Assembly: GCA_945788155.1 (NCBI GenBank)
Contig: CALZKX010000193.1
Span: 1 to 14,821, forward strand
DNA length: 14,821 bases
Direction of reading: 5' to 3'
From: an uncultured Flavobacteriaceae bacterium
GTDB taxonomy: Bacteria; Bacteroidota; Bacteroidia; Flavobacteriales; Flavobacteriaceae
Of the stretch, positions 5,665-13,408 are shown one piece after another. Positions within the stretch are counted from its first letter, which is position 1. Each line of letters begins with the position of its first letter. Made by a program: the position numbers and the translations under genes. Under the pieces are notes generated by a model that saw nothing but the letters and a program-made list of their open reading frames with translations, searched no databases and had not been told where the DNA came from.

Positions 5665-8130
5665 ATGTTTAATTCCAATCATTTTATCGATGTCATTTTA
5701 CCTATTCCATTAGAGAAACAATTTACCTACGCTATAACGCAAGCTGAAGCAGGGTTTTTAAAAAAAGGGATGCGTGTTGCTGTTCCTTTTGGGAAGCGTA
5801 AAATATATACTGCCCTTGTTTTAGACATTCATCAAAAAGTGCCTGAAGCCTATGAAGCAAAAGAAATACATCAAATTTTAGATGAACAACCTATTGTTAA
5901 TGAGTTTCAAATGAAGCTCTGGCAATGGATGTCAAGTTACTATATGTGTACTCTTGGAGATATTCTAAGAGCTGCATTGCCTAGTGCTTTTTTATTGGAG
6001 AGCGAAACAAATATTGTCCTAAATAAAAACGAAAAAATTAACGATTTAGAGCTAAAAGACGATGAGTTTTTGGTTTACGAGGCATTACAACATCAGTCTA
6101 GTTTAAAAGTTCGGGATATTAACAACATCCTTGATAAAAAAAATGGGCTTCCTATAATAAAAAGATTAATAACGAAAAATGTTATTACTGTTGAAGAAGA
6201 ATTGTATGAAAAATATAAACCAAAATTAGTAAGATACGTTAAACTAAATGTTGTCTATAGCAGTGAAGATAAATTACAAGAATTATTTGAAACTTTAACT
6301 AGAGCACCAAAGCAACGACAGATTATTTTATCTTTTTTTACGTTAAATTCTACTACAAAAAAACCAATTAAAGTATCCGATTTAATAAAAAAAAGTGAAG
6401 CATCTTCAGCACAAATAAAAGCTTTGGTCAATAAAAACATTTTAGAAGAATATTACTTGCAAACAGATAGGGTTTCTTTTGAAAATGAAATAATTTCAGA
6501 CACTAAAAATTTAAACAGCGAACAAACTATTACTTTAAATAATTTAATCAAATCATTTAAAAGTCAAAATGTTGCACTACTACATGGTGTGACATCTTCT
6601 GGAAAAACAGAAGTCTATGTAAAACTTATTGAAACCATTTTAAAACAAGGGAAACAAGTATTGTATTTAGTGCCAGAAATTGCTTTGACATCACAATTAG
6701 TAAGTAGGCTTAACGCGTATTTTGGTAATCAAATTGCGGTATATCACTCACGTTATTCTTTAAACGAACGTGTTGAAGTTTGGAACCATGTGTTAAACAA
6801 TTCCGATAAAGCCAAAGTGGTTTTGGGAGCACGTTCGTCGGTGTTTTTACCATTCAGTAATTTAGGGTTAATTATTGTTGATGAAGAGCATGAACAATCC
6901 TATAAACAGTTCGATCCTGCACCTCGTTATCATGCACGAGATACTGCTATTGTGCTAGCTAATTTATTCAAAGCAAAAACGCTCTTAGGTTCTGCTACAC
7001 CAAGTGTAGAAAGTTTTTTTAACGCTGTTAAAGAAAAAAAATATGGATTAGCAGAGCTAAACACACGCTACAACAACGTATTGATGCCAGAAATAGAGCT
7101 TGTAGATATTAAAGATAAACAGAAGCGCAAGCGTATGCGAGGTCATTTTAGTGACAGGCTCATTGAAGAAATGACCGAAGCTTTAGATAATGATTATCAA
7201 ATTATATTATTTCAAAATAGACGAGGTTTTTCTCCAATAATAGAGTGTCACACCTGTGGGCATTCGCCACAATGTTCCAATTGCGATGTGAGTTTAACCT
7301 ATCATCAATACAAAAATCAATTACGCTGCCACTATTGTGGTTATGCCATTGCCATGCCCAATAACTGTACCGCTTGTGGCAGCAGTGAGTTGGATAACAA
7401 GGGTTTTGGGACCGAACAAATAGAGGAAGAGGTTAAAGTGCTATTTCCTAAAGTGAAAGTTGCTAGAATGGATTTGGACACCACTAGAGGAAAATATAGC
7501 TATGAGCGTATAATAACGTCGTTTGAGCAACATGAAGTGGATATATTGGTTGGCACACAAATGGTTACTAAAGGTTTGGATTTTAGAAACGTGAAATTAG
7601 TTGGAATAATGAATGCCGATAGTTTATTGAATTTCCCTGATTTTAGAGCACACGAACGTAGTTTTCAGCTCATGCAACAAGTAGCTGGAAGGGCAGGTAG
7701 AACCGATGTAAGGGGAAAAGTGCTAATACAAACATACAATCCTTATCATAAAATTTTGCAGCAAGTTTCCACTAATGATTATCTATCTATGTTTTACGAG
7801 CAATTGGACGAACGCTATAATTATAAGTATCCACCAATTTACAGGCTAATTAAGATAACGCTAAGACATAGAGATTACAACAAGGTAAACGATGGCGCAG
7901 AGTGGATGGCAAAATCATTAGGACAAGTATTTAAACAATATGTGTTAGGGCCTGAGTTTCCACCAATTTCAAGGATTAGAAATCAATACCACAAAAATAT
8001 TTTGATTAAAATTCCTCAAAATCAATCATTATTAAAAACAAAAGAAGCTATTCTTAAAATTAAGAACAGCTTCTTGAGTATCAAAGATTTTCGTCCGATT
8101 AAAGTAATTTTAAATGTCGATAATTATTAG
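5665..8130 (+). CDS. priA: Primosomal protein N', replication restart helicase PriA
   Basis: PriA is the 3'-to-5' superfamily 2 helicase that recognises abandoned forks and D-loops and reloads the replisome. All domains are visible in the 821 residues: an N-terminal 3'-DNA-binding domain (about 1-110, starting FIDVILPIPLEKQFTY), a winged-helix region, the helicase core with Walker A GVTSSGKT at 308-315 and Walker B DEEH at 406-409, QNRRGFSP at 517-524, and an inserted zinc module with eight cysteines at 528, 531, 537, 540, 555, 558, 568 and 571, enough for two Zn ions. The second RecA lobe has VGTQMVTKGLDF and QQVAGRAGR. Nothing essential is missing. Length is somewhat above the roughly 730 of E. 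coli, as usual in Bacteroidota. The ATG lies 1 nt after the stop of the YihY-like gene; AAGGTG just before it looks SD-like but is part of the upstream coding sequence. Confidence 0.97.
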   Translation: MFNSNHFIDVILPIPLEKQFTYAITQAEAGFLKKGMRVAVPFGKRKIYTALVLDIHQKVPEAYEAKEIHQILDEQPIVNEFQMKLWQWMSSYYMCTLGDILRAALPSAFLLESETNIVLNKNEKINDLELKDDEFLVYEALQHQSSLKVRDINNILDKKNGLPIIKRLITKNVITVEEELYEKYKPKLVRYVKLNVVYSSEDKLQELFETLTRAPKQRQIILSFFTLNSTTKKPIKVSDLIKKSEASSAQIKALVNKNILEEYYLQTDRVSFENEIISDTKNLNSEQTITLNNLIKSFKSQNVALLHGVTSSGKTEVYVKLIETILKQGKQVLYLVPEIALTSQLVSRLNAYFGNQIAVYHSRYSLNERVEVWNHVLNNSDKAKVVLGARSSVFLPFSNLGLIIVDEEHEQSYKQFDPAPRYHARDTAIVLANLFKAKTLLGSATPSVESFFNAVKEKKYGLAELNTRYNNVLMPEIELVDIKDKQKRKRMRGHFSDRLIEEMTEALDNDYQIILFQNRRGFSPIIECHTCGHSPQCSNCDVSLTYHQYKNQLRCHYCGYAIAMPNNCTACGSSELDNKGFGTEQIEEEVKVLFPKVKVARMDLDTTRGKYSYERIITSFEQHEVDILVGTQMVTKGLDFRNVKLVGIMNADSLLNFPDFRAHERSFQLMQQVAGRAGRTDVRGKVLIQTYNPYHKILQQVSTNDYLSMFYEQLDERYNYKYPPIYRLIKITLRHRDYNKVNDGAEWMAKSLGQVFKQYVLGPEFPPISRIRNQYHKNILIKIPQNQSLLKTKEAILKIKNSFLSIKDFRPIKVILNVDNY

Positions 8131-8133
8131 TGT

Positions 8134-8829
8134 TTAAATATTATTTAAAGCATCTACCAATTGGGTCTTCTTATTTCTACTTAAAGGAATTTCGTAAGCT
8201 CCAACTTCAACATTTTTACTATTAAAGCGATCAATTTTATCTAAATTAACGATATAAGATTTATGAATTCTTAAGAATTTACCTTCTGGCAATTCTGCTT
8301 CAAAGGCTTTCATGGTAGATAATACCACTAAGCTATTCTCTTCGGTTACTAATTTTACATAGTCACCAAGAGCTTCAATCCATTTTATATCCTTAATGTA
8401 AACCTTTCTCTTCTTTAAATTACTCTTTACAAAGATATGCTCACCATCGGTTTCTTTAAAGTCCAGCGTTAATTTGTGCTGCTCTAAAGCCTTGTCTACG
8501 GCAGTATTAAAGCGTTCTCTTGTAATAGGTTTTTGTAGATAATCTGTGGCATCGTAATTAAATGCTTTAAATGCGTACTCTGTTTTACCGGTAACAAAAA
8601 TAATTTGGGGTTTATTATTTAGTACGTCCAGTAATTCAAAGCCATTTAAAACAGGCATTTCGATATCCAGAAAGATTAAGTCTACTTTGTGAGTATTGAG
8701 TCCGTTTTTAGTTTCCAGGGCACTGCTATATTCTGCAATCAAGTTAAGAGAAGGGTGGTTCTCTATAAGCTTGACAATAGATAAGCGTTGGATTGCGGAG
8801 TCATCTACAACAACACAGTTTAAAGTCAT
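8134..8829 (-). CDS. LytTR-family response regulator (REC plus LytTR DNA-binding domain)
   Basis: A 231-residue two-component regulator of the LytR/AlgR type. The receiver domain (about 1-120) has the acidic pair Asp9-Asp10, the phosphoacceptor Asp55 in FLDIEMP, Thr80 and Lys100 in YLQKPI, so it should be phosphorylatable. The LytTR domain (about 130-231) begins HIFVKSNLKKRKVYIKDIKW, continues with IEALGDYVKL and contains FLRIHKSYIVNLDKI, the typical block, ending in a short tail. No sensor kinase is next to it; in Bacteroidota the partner is usually a LytS-like (His_kinase) membrane protein that may be encoded elsewhere. The gene ends 3 nt from the priA stop, convergent, leaving no room for a terminator between them. 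It is divergent from rpsF, and its promoter region carries a direct-repeat pair with LytTR-type spacing, suggesting autoregulation. Targets are unknown. Confidence 0.94.
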   Translation of the reverse strand: MTLNCVVVDDSAIQRLSIVKLIENHPSLNLIAEYSSALETKNGLNTHKVDLIFLDIEMPVLNGFELLDVLNNKPQIIFVTGKTEYAFKAFNYDATDYLQKPITRERFNTAVDKALEQHKLTLDFKETDGEHIFVKSNLKKRKVYIKDIKWIEALGDYVKLVTEENSLVVLSTMKAFEAELPEGKFLRIHKSYIVNLDKIDRFNSKNVEVGAYEIPLSRNKKTQLVDALNNI

Positions 8830-8859
8830 AACATTTCTTGTTTTAGGTTAAGATATCGA

Positions 8860-8890
8860 CAATAGTACAAAAAATTCGGTTAAAAACCAA
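8860..8890 (-). promoter_or_regulatory. Predicted promoter of the LytTR regulator gene
   Basis: Read on the minus strand, TTG (8888-8890) is followed after 20 nt by TACTATTG (8860-8867), a one-mismatch version of TAnnTTTG. The spacing matches the Bacteroidota -33/-7 layout and leaves a leader of roughly 25 nt to the ATG. The single mismatch may mean a weak or activator-dependent promoter. Confidence 0.4.
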
Positions 8891-8905
8891 AAAACATCGG
8901 TAAAG
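8876..8905. promoter_or_regulatory. Candidate LytTR operator: 9-bp direct repeats 21 bp apart
   Basis: TCGGTTAAA (8876-8884) and TCGGTAAAG (8897-8905) are direct repeats separated by 12 nt, thus 21 bp from start to start and on the same helical face. LytTR-domain regulators such as AgrA and ComE are known to bind pairs of roughly 9-bp direct repeats with 12-13 bp spacers. The repeats bracket the predicted -33 element of the regulator's own promoter. A reverse-oriented AACCGAA at 8941-8947 faces the rpsF promoter. Binding is inference only. Confidence 0.35.
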
Positions 8906-8961
8906 TGTTTTGTTTAACAAAAATTTAACATTTTATTAAGAACCGAAAAATAGACAAAAAA

Positions 8962-8995
8962 TTGTTGTCAAAACAATAATAAATACCTATTTTTG
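8962..8995 (+). promoter_or_regulatory. Promoter of the rpsF-rpsR-rplI operon
   Basis: A -7 element TATTTTTG (8988-8995) matches TAnnTTTG exactly, and overlapping TTG triplets at 8962-8964 and 8965-8967 give a -33 element with a 20-nt spacer from the second. The start codon is 32 nt beyond the -7 element, giving a short A/T-rich leader. This is the best promoter match in the window, as expected for a ribosomal operon. Confidence 0.78.
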
Positions 8996-9027
8996 CACCC
9001 ATTTTAAACATAAATAACAATTTTAAT

Positions 9028-9366
9028 ATGAATCATTACGAAACTGTTTTCATCTTAAATCCCGTTTTATCTGAAGATCAGATAAAGGAAACAGTAAAGA
9101 AATACGAAGATTTTCTTGTTTCTAACGGTGCAAAGATGATAGCTAAAGAAGATTGGGGACTAAAAAAACTAGCTTACCCAATACAAAACAAAAAAAGTGG
9201 TTTTTACCACTTATTTGAGTACACCGTTCCTGGTGAAGTTATTAACAACTTAGAAGTAGAGTTTAAACGTGACGAGCGTTTTATGCGTTATTTAACCGTA
9301 TCGTTAGATAAACATGCTATTTCTTGGGCTGAGAGAAGAAGAGTTAAACTTAAAGAAAAAGCGTAA
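9028..9366 (+). CDS. rpsF: 30S ribosomal protein bS6
   Basis: bS6 (112 residues) sits on the platform of the small subunit and binds as a heterodimer with bS18 to the central domain of 16S rRNA. The fold is recognisable: MNHYETVFILNP strand 1, a helix with EDQIKETVKKYEDFL, DWGLKKLAYPIQNKKSGFYH for the conserved second and third strands, and VEFKRDERFMRYLTVSLDK at the end, followed by a short basic tail ERRRVKLKEKA. First gene of rpsF-rpsR-rplI; its TAA is 2 nt from the rpsR ATG. The leader has no SD sequence. In Flavobacterium johnsoniae, structural work showed that bS6, bS18 and bS21 form a pocket that sequesters the anti-SD tail of 16S rRNA, so this protein probably helps explain the SD-independent starts in this genome. 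Confidence 0.98.
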   Translation: MNHYETVFILNPVLSEDQIKETVKKYEDFLVSNGAKMIAKEDWGLKKLAYPIQNKKSGFYHLFEYTVPGEVINNLEVEFKRDERFMRYLTVSLDKHAISWAERRRVKLKEKA

Positions 9367-9368
9367 GT

Positions 9369-9665
9369 ATGTCATCGATAGAACAACAATCTAAAGGAAA
9401 GAAGGACGGAGAAATTAGATATTTAACGCCTTTAAACATAGATACTAACAAGAAGAAGAAGTATTGTATGTTTCAAAAATCTGGAATTAAATATGTTGAT
9501 TATAAAGACCCAGATTTTTTAATGAGATTTATAAACGAGCAAGGTAAAATTTTACCAAGACGTTTAACAGGTACTTCATTAAAATACCAACGTAAAGTTG
9601 CAGTTGCAGTAAAAAGAGCGCGTCATTTAGCTTTAATGCCATACGTAGCAGATTTATTAAAATAA
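9369..9665 (+). CDS. rpsR: 30S ribosomal protein bS18
   Basis: bS18 (98 residues) binds next to bS6 on the platform of the 30S subunit. The conserved core is clear: YLTPLNIDTNKKKKYCMFQK, then IKYVDYKDPDFLMRFINEQG, KILPRRLTGTSLKYQRKVAV and the basic C-terminal helix KRARHLALMPYVADLLK, with the universal KILPRRLTG signature. It is longer than the E. coli protein (about 75 residues) because of an N-terminal extension (SSIEQQSKGKKDGEI) typical of Bacteroidota. Its ATG starts 2 nt after the rpsF stop and rplI follows after 13 nt. In F. johnsoniae the homologue forms part of the anti-SD-binding pocket with bS6 and bS21; whether the contact residues are kept here needs an alignment. Confidence 0.98.
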   Translation: MSSIEQQSKGKKDGEIRYLTPLNIDTNKKKKYCMFQKSGIKYVDYKDPDFLMRFINEQGKILPRRLTGTSLKYQRKVAVAVKRARHLALMPYVADLLK

Positions 9666-9678
9666 AATACCGATAACA

Positions 9679-10128
9679 ATGGAACTTATATTAAAACAAG
9701 ACGTTGAAAATTTAGGATTTAAAGACGATGTTGTAACAGTTAAGAACGGTTATGGTAGAAATTTTTTAATTCCTCAAGGACAAGCTATATTAGCAACAAG
9801 CTCTGCTAAAAAAGTATTAGCAGAAAACTTAAAACAAAGAGCTTTTAAAGAGAAAAAAATAGTTGACGATGCTAACAAAGTTGCAGAAGCATTAAAAGCT
9901 TTAGAAATTAAGATTGCTGCTAAAGTAGGATCTGGCGATAAGTTATTTGGCTCTGTAAATAACATTAATATTGCTGAAACTTTAGAAAAAGAAGGACACA
10001 ACATCGATAAGAAATTTATCTCTGTTGTAGGTGGAAACGTAAAGCGTTTAGGAAAATACAATGCTGTAGTTAGATTACACAGAGATGTAACTGTTGATTT
10101 AGCTTTCGAAATTGTACCACAAGCATAA
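9679..10128 (+). CDS. rplI: 50S ribosomal protein bL9
   Basis: bL9 (149 residues, normal length) binds 23S rRNA near the base of the L1 stalk and extends along the ribosome surface, helping to maintain reading frame. The N-terminal domain has the signature MELILKQDVENLGFKDDVVT followed by VKNGYGRNFLIPQGQAILAT (about residues 1-41), containing the conserved GYGRNFLIP. A long connecting helix rich in Ala, Lys and Glu (about 42-74) leads into the C-terminal domain with GSGDKLFGSVNNINIAETL and a final strand VTVDLAFEIVPQA. Last gene of the rpsF operon, 13 nt after rpsR, and closed by a strong terminator about 55 nt downstream. Confidence 0.98.
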   Translation: MELILKQDVENLGFKDDVVTVKNGYGRNFLIPQGQAILATSSAKKVLAENLKQRAFKEKKIVDDANKVAEALKALEIKIAAKVGSGDKLFGSVNNINIAETLEKEGHNIDKKFISVVGGNVKRLGKYNAVVRLHRDVTVDLAFEIVPQA

Positions 10129-10182
10129 ATTAACTTACAAAATTATTAAAAACAGTTGTCTATAATTGTTATTCAATATTAT

Positions 10183-10209
10183 AAAAACCGTTCGTTGAGC
10201 GGTTTTTTT
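10183..10209 (+). terminator. Intrinsic terminator of the rpsF-rpsR-rplI operon
   Basis: AAAAACCGTTC (10183-10193) pairs with GAGCGGTTTTT (10197-10207), an 11-bp stem with one G-T wobble, three to four G-C pairs at its centre and a GTT loop; the T-run extends to 10209. It separates the ribosomal operon from the receptor gene and abuts that gene's promoter. Confidence 0.88.
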
Positions 10210-10212
10210 GTT

Positions 10213-10220
10213 TAAATTTG
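10213..10220 (+). promoter_or_regulatory. -7 promoter element TAAATTTG of the Oar-like receptor gene
   Basis: An exact TAnnTTTG match lies 39 nt before the receptor ATG and only 3 nt after the T-run of the upstream terminator. The nearest upstream TTG (10195-10197) is 15 nt away, shorter than usual and within the terminator loop, so the -33 part is unclear. Confidence 0.55.
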
Positions 10221-10259
10221 CGTGAATCAATAAAAAAATATTAATTAACACTTAATTAC

Positions 10260-13200
10260 ATGAAAAAAACTATTTTTTCTATTCTTTTACTGTGTATTAC
10301 AACTTTTGCCTTTGGGCAAGTTACTACATCTAACATTAAAGGATTAGTCTTAGATGAGAATTCTCAACCATTGCCAGGAGCTAATGTTTTAGCTATTCAT
10401 GGCCCAACAGGAACTAAGTATGGTGCAGCAGCTAACTTTGATGGGAGATACAACTTACTTAATTTAAGAGTAGGTGGACCATATACTATTACTATTAGCT
10501 ATTTAGGTTATAAAGAACAATCTTTTACCGAAGTATTCTTAACATTAGGTAAAACTCTAAATTTAGATATTCAAATGGTGCCAGATAGCCAACAACTAGA
10601 TGCTATTGTGGTTACAGGAAATAGTGGTACAGGAACTTTTGGAAGCGACCGTACTGGAGCAGAAACCAGTGTTGGTCGTCGTGAACTAACACGTTTGCCA
10701 ACTATTTCAAGATCTGCAGCAGATTTTACTAGATTAGAGCCAACTGCTAGTGGAAATTCATTTGGAGGTCGTAATGATCAATTTAACAACTTCTCGTTAG
10801 ATGGTGCAATTTTTAATAACCCTTTTGGCTTAGATGCAGCAACTCCAGGTGGACAAACTGATGCGCAACCTGTATCTTTGGATGCTATTGAACAAATACA
10901 AGTATCGACAGCACCTTACGATGTTACACAATCAGGTTTTACAGGAGCTACAGTAAATGCTGTTACAAAAAGTGGAACGAATGAGTTTCATGGAACTGTA
11001 TATGGGTTTACCAGAAATGAGAAAATGACCGGAAAGAAAATAAAAGGAGATCAAGTTACGAGGCCTAAGTTAGAACAACAACAATACGGTGTTAGTATTG
11101 GTGGTCCAGTTGTAAAAAATAAATTATTCTTTTTTGCTAATTTTGAAAAAGATGATCGCTCTGATTTAGGTACAAATGGTTGGGTTCCTAATACTGGTTC
11201 TGGAGCTATTAATGAGTCTAGAGTTTTAGAAAGCGATTTAATTGCTGTGAGAGAGGCTTTGTTGGCAGTAGGTTACGATCCAGGTGCTTATGAAGGTTTT
11301 ACACATCAAGCAGAATCTACTAAAGGAATCTTTAAACTTGATTGGAATATTAATGATAATAACCGTTTAGCTGTTATTTATAATTTCTTAAATGCCTCTA
11401 AAGAAAAACCTGCCCACCCAACTGCTATTGGATTTAGAGGCCCAAATGCTTCTACTTTGCAGTTTGAAAATTCTGGCTATGAAATTAATAATGAGTTAAA
11501 ATCTATACAAATAGAGCTAAACTCTACGCTATCTGAAAATACATCCAATAAGTTTCAATTTGGATACACACATTTTAACGATTATAGAAACCCATTCTCA
11601 ACACCAGCACCATCCATAAATATTTATAAAGATGGTTCCCCTTATATCATTGTTGGTCACGAACCTTTTTCAGTTAATAATAGACTAGATCAAAAGGTAT
11701 TACAGTTTTCAAATAACTTAAATTTTTTCAAGGGAGATCATACCTATACAATAGGATTTTCACTAGAGAAATTCCAATTTGATAATTCGTTTAATTTAAC
11801 AAGTTATGGTTTTGATTTATTTGGAAGTGTTGATATAAATGATTTTGATGCTAATGATTATATTGGAACAATTGCTGCAGCTCAAGCTACTTTTGAGGCA
11901 AATAATGCAAATGATTCTTGGGCATTGGCCGAAACCAATGTTGGTCAACTATCATTTTACGCACAAGATGAATGGAATATTTCTGAAAAATTCAAACTTA
12001 CCTATGGCGTTCGTTTCGATAAACCATTATTCTTCGATTCTGCCCAAAAAGCACAAGAAGTAATAGATAGAGGTTTTGTAGTATCAGACATTCCTTATGT
12101 AAATCCAAATACGGGAGAAACTGTTTTAATTGATAATACTAATATGCCAACAAACGATTGGTTAATTTCTCCAAGACTTGGATTTAATTACGATGTAAAT
12201 GGTGATGATACTTTCCAGCTTCGTGGAGGCTCAGGTTTATTTACAGGACGTTTCCCTTTTGTATGGCTAGGCAATCAAATTGCAAATCCAGATGTATTCT
12301 TTTTACAAGCTGTAGATCCAGATTATAAATTCCCACAAGTTTGGAGAACAAATGTTGGAGCTGATAAACGTTTTGAAAGCGGTTTGATATTAACCGCCGA
12401 CGTATCTTATACTAAAGATATTAATGGACCTCATGTACAAAACTGGGGACAATTAGATCCGTCAGGGACATTAAATGGGGTCGATAATAGACCAATTTAC
12501 GATGCATCAGATCTTATAAATAATGCTTACGTATTTACCAATTCTGATAAAGGCCGAATATGGAATGCATCACTAAAAGCTCAAAAAACTTTTGAAAACG
12601 GATTATATACAATGCTAGCATACAGTTATTTAAATGCTAAAGATGTTAACTCTATTGAAGCAGAAATAACAAGTGATGCCTATGCAGGCAACGCCATAGT
12701 TGGAGATGTTAATGCCGATGTGTTATCTTATTCTAAGTACGGTAATACTCATAGATTTATTGGCGTAGCAAGTAAAAAATGGGATTATGGTGGAGATAAA
12801 TGGTCCACCACGATTTCTACATTTTTTGAATATGCCCAAGGTGGTCGTTTTAACTATGTTTATGGAGGTGATATTAACGGAGATGGTTCTAGTATTAATG
12901 ATTTAATTTATATACCAACATCTGGAGAAATTGGTTCAATGACATTCTCAGGAACTGGTCAAGCAGCAGCTTTAGAAGCGTTTATTTCACAAGATGATTA
13001 TTTAAGTGGTCGTAGAGGTCAATATGCAGAACGCTATGGTGCTTTAGCACCTTGGAGGTCTCGTGTAGATTTAAAGTTTCTGCAGGACTATAATTTTAAT
13101 GTAGGCAACGGTAAAAAAAATACAATTCAGTTTAGTATAGATATTTTAAATTTTGGAAATCTATTAAGCTCAGAATGGGGATTGGTTCAGCAACCTAACA

Positions 13201-13343
13201 ACATTCAACCAATAGGTGTGACTGTAGATGGTTCTGGTAATCCAACATATACTTTTAATCCAGATCAAACAAAAACATTTGGATACGATTCTAGTTTAGC
13301 TTCTAGATGGCAAATGCAGTTTGGTTTGCGTTACATATTCTAA
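10260..13343 (+). CDS. Oar-like TonB-dependent outer-membrane receptor
   Basis: A 1027-residue outer-membrane protein. Residues 1-19 form a signal peptide (MKKTIFSILLLCITTFAFG, cleavage probably before Gln20). Residues about 25-107 are a carboxypeptidase-regulatory-like Ig-type domain (IKGLVLDENSQPLPGANVLA, FDGRYNLLNL, ITISYLGYKEQ). AIVVTG at 115-120 resembles a TonB box, then comes a plug domain with NQFSLDG-like FNNFSLDGAIFNNPFG and VSLDAIEQIQVSTAPYDV and GFTGATVNAVTKSGTNEFHG, followed by a large beta-barrel ending in the aromatic strand RWQMQFGLRYIF. The plug and C-terminus are typical of the Oar family (named from Myxococcus xanthus Oar) rather than SusC, and there is no SusD-like lipoprotein next to it. 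An acidic loop with DINGDGSSINDL (871-882) resembles a calcium-binding loop. The substrate is unknown; uptake of large ligands or a secretion/surface role are both possible. It appears monocistronic, with its own promoter and a terminator behind. Confidence 0.93.
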   Translation: MKKTIFSILLLCITTFAFGQVTTSNIKGLVLDENSQPLPGANVLAIHGPTGTKYGAAANFDGRYNLLNLRVGGPYTITISYLGYKEQSFTEVFLTLGKTLNLDIQMVPDSQQLDAIVVTGNSGTGTFGSDRTGAETSVGRRELTRLPTISRSAADFTRLEPTASGNSFGGRNDQFNNFSLDGAIFNNPFGLDAATPGGQTDAQPVSLDAIEQIQVSTAPYDVTQSGFTGATVNAVTKSGTNEFHGTVYGFTRNEKMTGKKIKGDQVTRPKLEQQQYGVSIGGPVVKNKLFFFANFEKDDRSDLGTNGWVPNTGSGAINESRVLESDLIAVREALLAVGYDPGAYEGFTHQAESTKGIFKLDWNINDNNRLAVIYNFLNASKEKPAHPTAIGFRGPNASTLQFENSGYEINNELKSIQIELNSTLSENTSNKFQFGYTHFNDYRNPFSTPAPSINIYKDGSPYIIVGHEPFSVNNRLDQKVLQFSNNLNFFKGDHTYTIGFSLEKFQFDNSFNLTSYGFDLFGSVDINDFDANDYIGTIAAAQATFEANNANDSWALAETNVGQLSFYAQDEWNISEKFKLTYGVRFDKPLFFDSAQKAQEVIDRGFVVSDIPYVNPNTGETVLIDNTNMPTNDWLISPRLGFNYDVNGDDTFQLRGGSGLFTGRFPFVWLGNQIANPDVFFLQAVDPDYKFPQVWRTNVGADKRFESGLILTADVSYTKDINGPHVQNWGQLDPSGTLNGVDNRPIYDASDLINNAYVFTNSDKGRIWNASLKAQKTFENGLYTMLAYSYLNAKDVNSIEAEITSDAYAGNAIVGDVNADVLSYSKYGNTHRFIGVASKKWDYGGDKWSTTISTFFEYAQGGRFNYVYGGDINGDGSSINDLIYIPTSGEIGSMTFSGTGQAAALEAFISQDDYLSGRRGQYAERYGALAPWRSRVDLKFLQDYNFNVGNGKKNTIQFSIDILNFGNLLSSEWGLVQQPNNIQPIGVTVDGSGNPTYTFNPDQTKTFGYDSSLASRWQMQFGLRYIF

Positions 13344-13363
13344 GAGATTAGAAAATATATCAT

Positions 13364-13371
13364 TAAATTTG
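13364..13371 (+). promoter_or_regulatory. -7 promoter element TAAATTTG overlapping the Oar terminator
   Basis: An exact TAnnTTTG match whose final G is the first base of the terminator stem that follows. Transcription from it would begin within the left stem arm, 30-odd nt before the ATG of the DUF6495-like gene. No clear -33 TTG is seen at the usual spacing. Confidence 0.5.
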
Positions 13372-13400
13372 CGCTCTTAAAATTAAGAGCGCATTTTTTT
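13371..13400 (+). terminator. Intrinsic terminator of the Oar-like receptor gene
   Basis: GCGCTCTTA (13371-13379) and TAAGAGCGC (13384-13392) form a perfect 9-bp stem with an AAAT loop, followed by ATTTTTTT. It starts 28 nt after the receptor stop codon and ends only 8 nt before the next ATG, so read-through transcripts would carry a strong hairpin right at that start codon. Confidence 0.88.
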
Positions 13401-13408
13401 ATTTTATC

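Noticed and set aside
8996..9027. S6:S18-binding leader RNA in front of rpsF
   Set aside because: The leader predicted from the -7 element is only about 25-30 nt, A/T-rich, and has no hairpin with an exposed CCG, so the known autoregulatory structure cannot form.
9774..10061. Minus-strand open frame across rplI
   Set aside because: It is a shadow of the bL9 coding sequence, with no promoter or leader of its own.
11839..12063. Alternate-frame open frame inside the Oar-like gene
   Set aside because: The translation is dominated by Met, Leu, Ile and Gln, as expected from a shifted frame of Asp/Asn/Ala-rich sequence; the receptor frame is intact through it.
10260..13343. SusC/SusD polysaccharide utilisation locus
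   Set aside because: The receptor is Oar-like rather than SusC-like, no SusD lipoprotein or glycoside hydrolase is adjacent, and both flanking genes are housekeeping or unknown.
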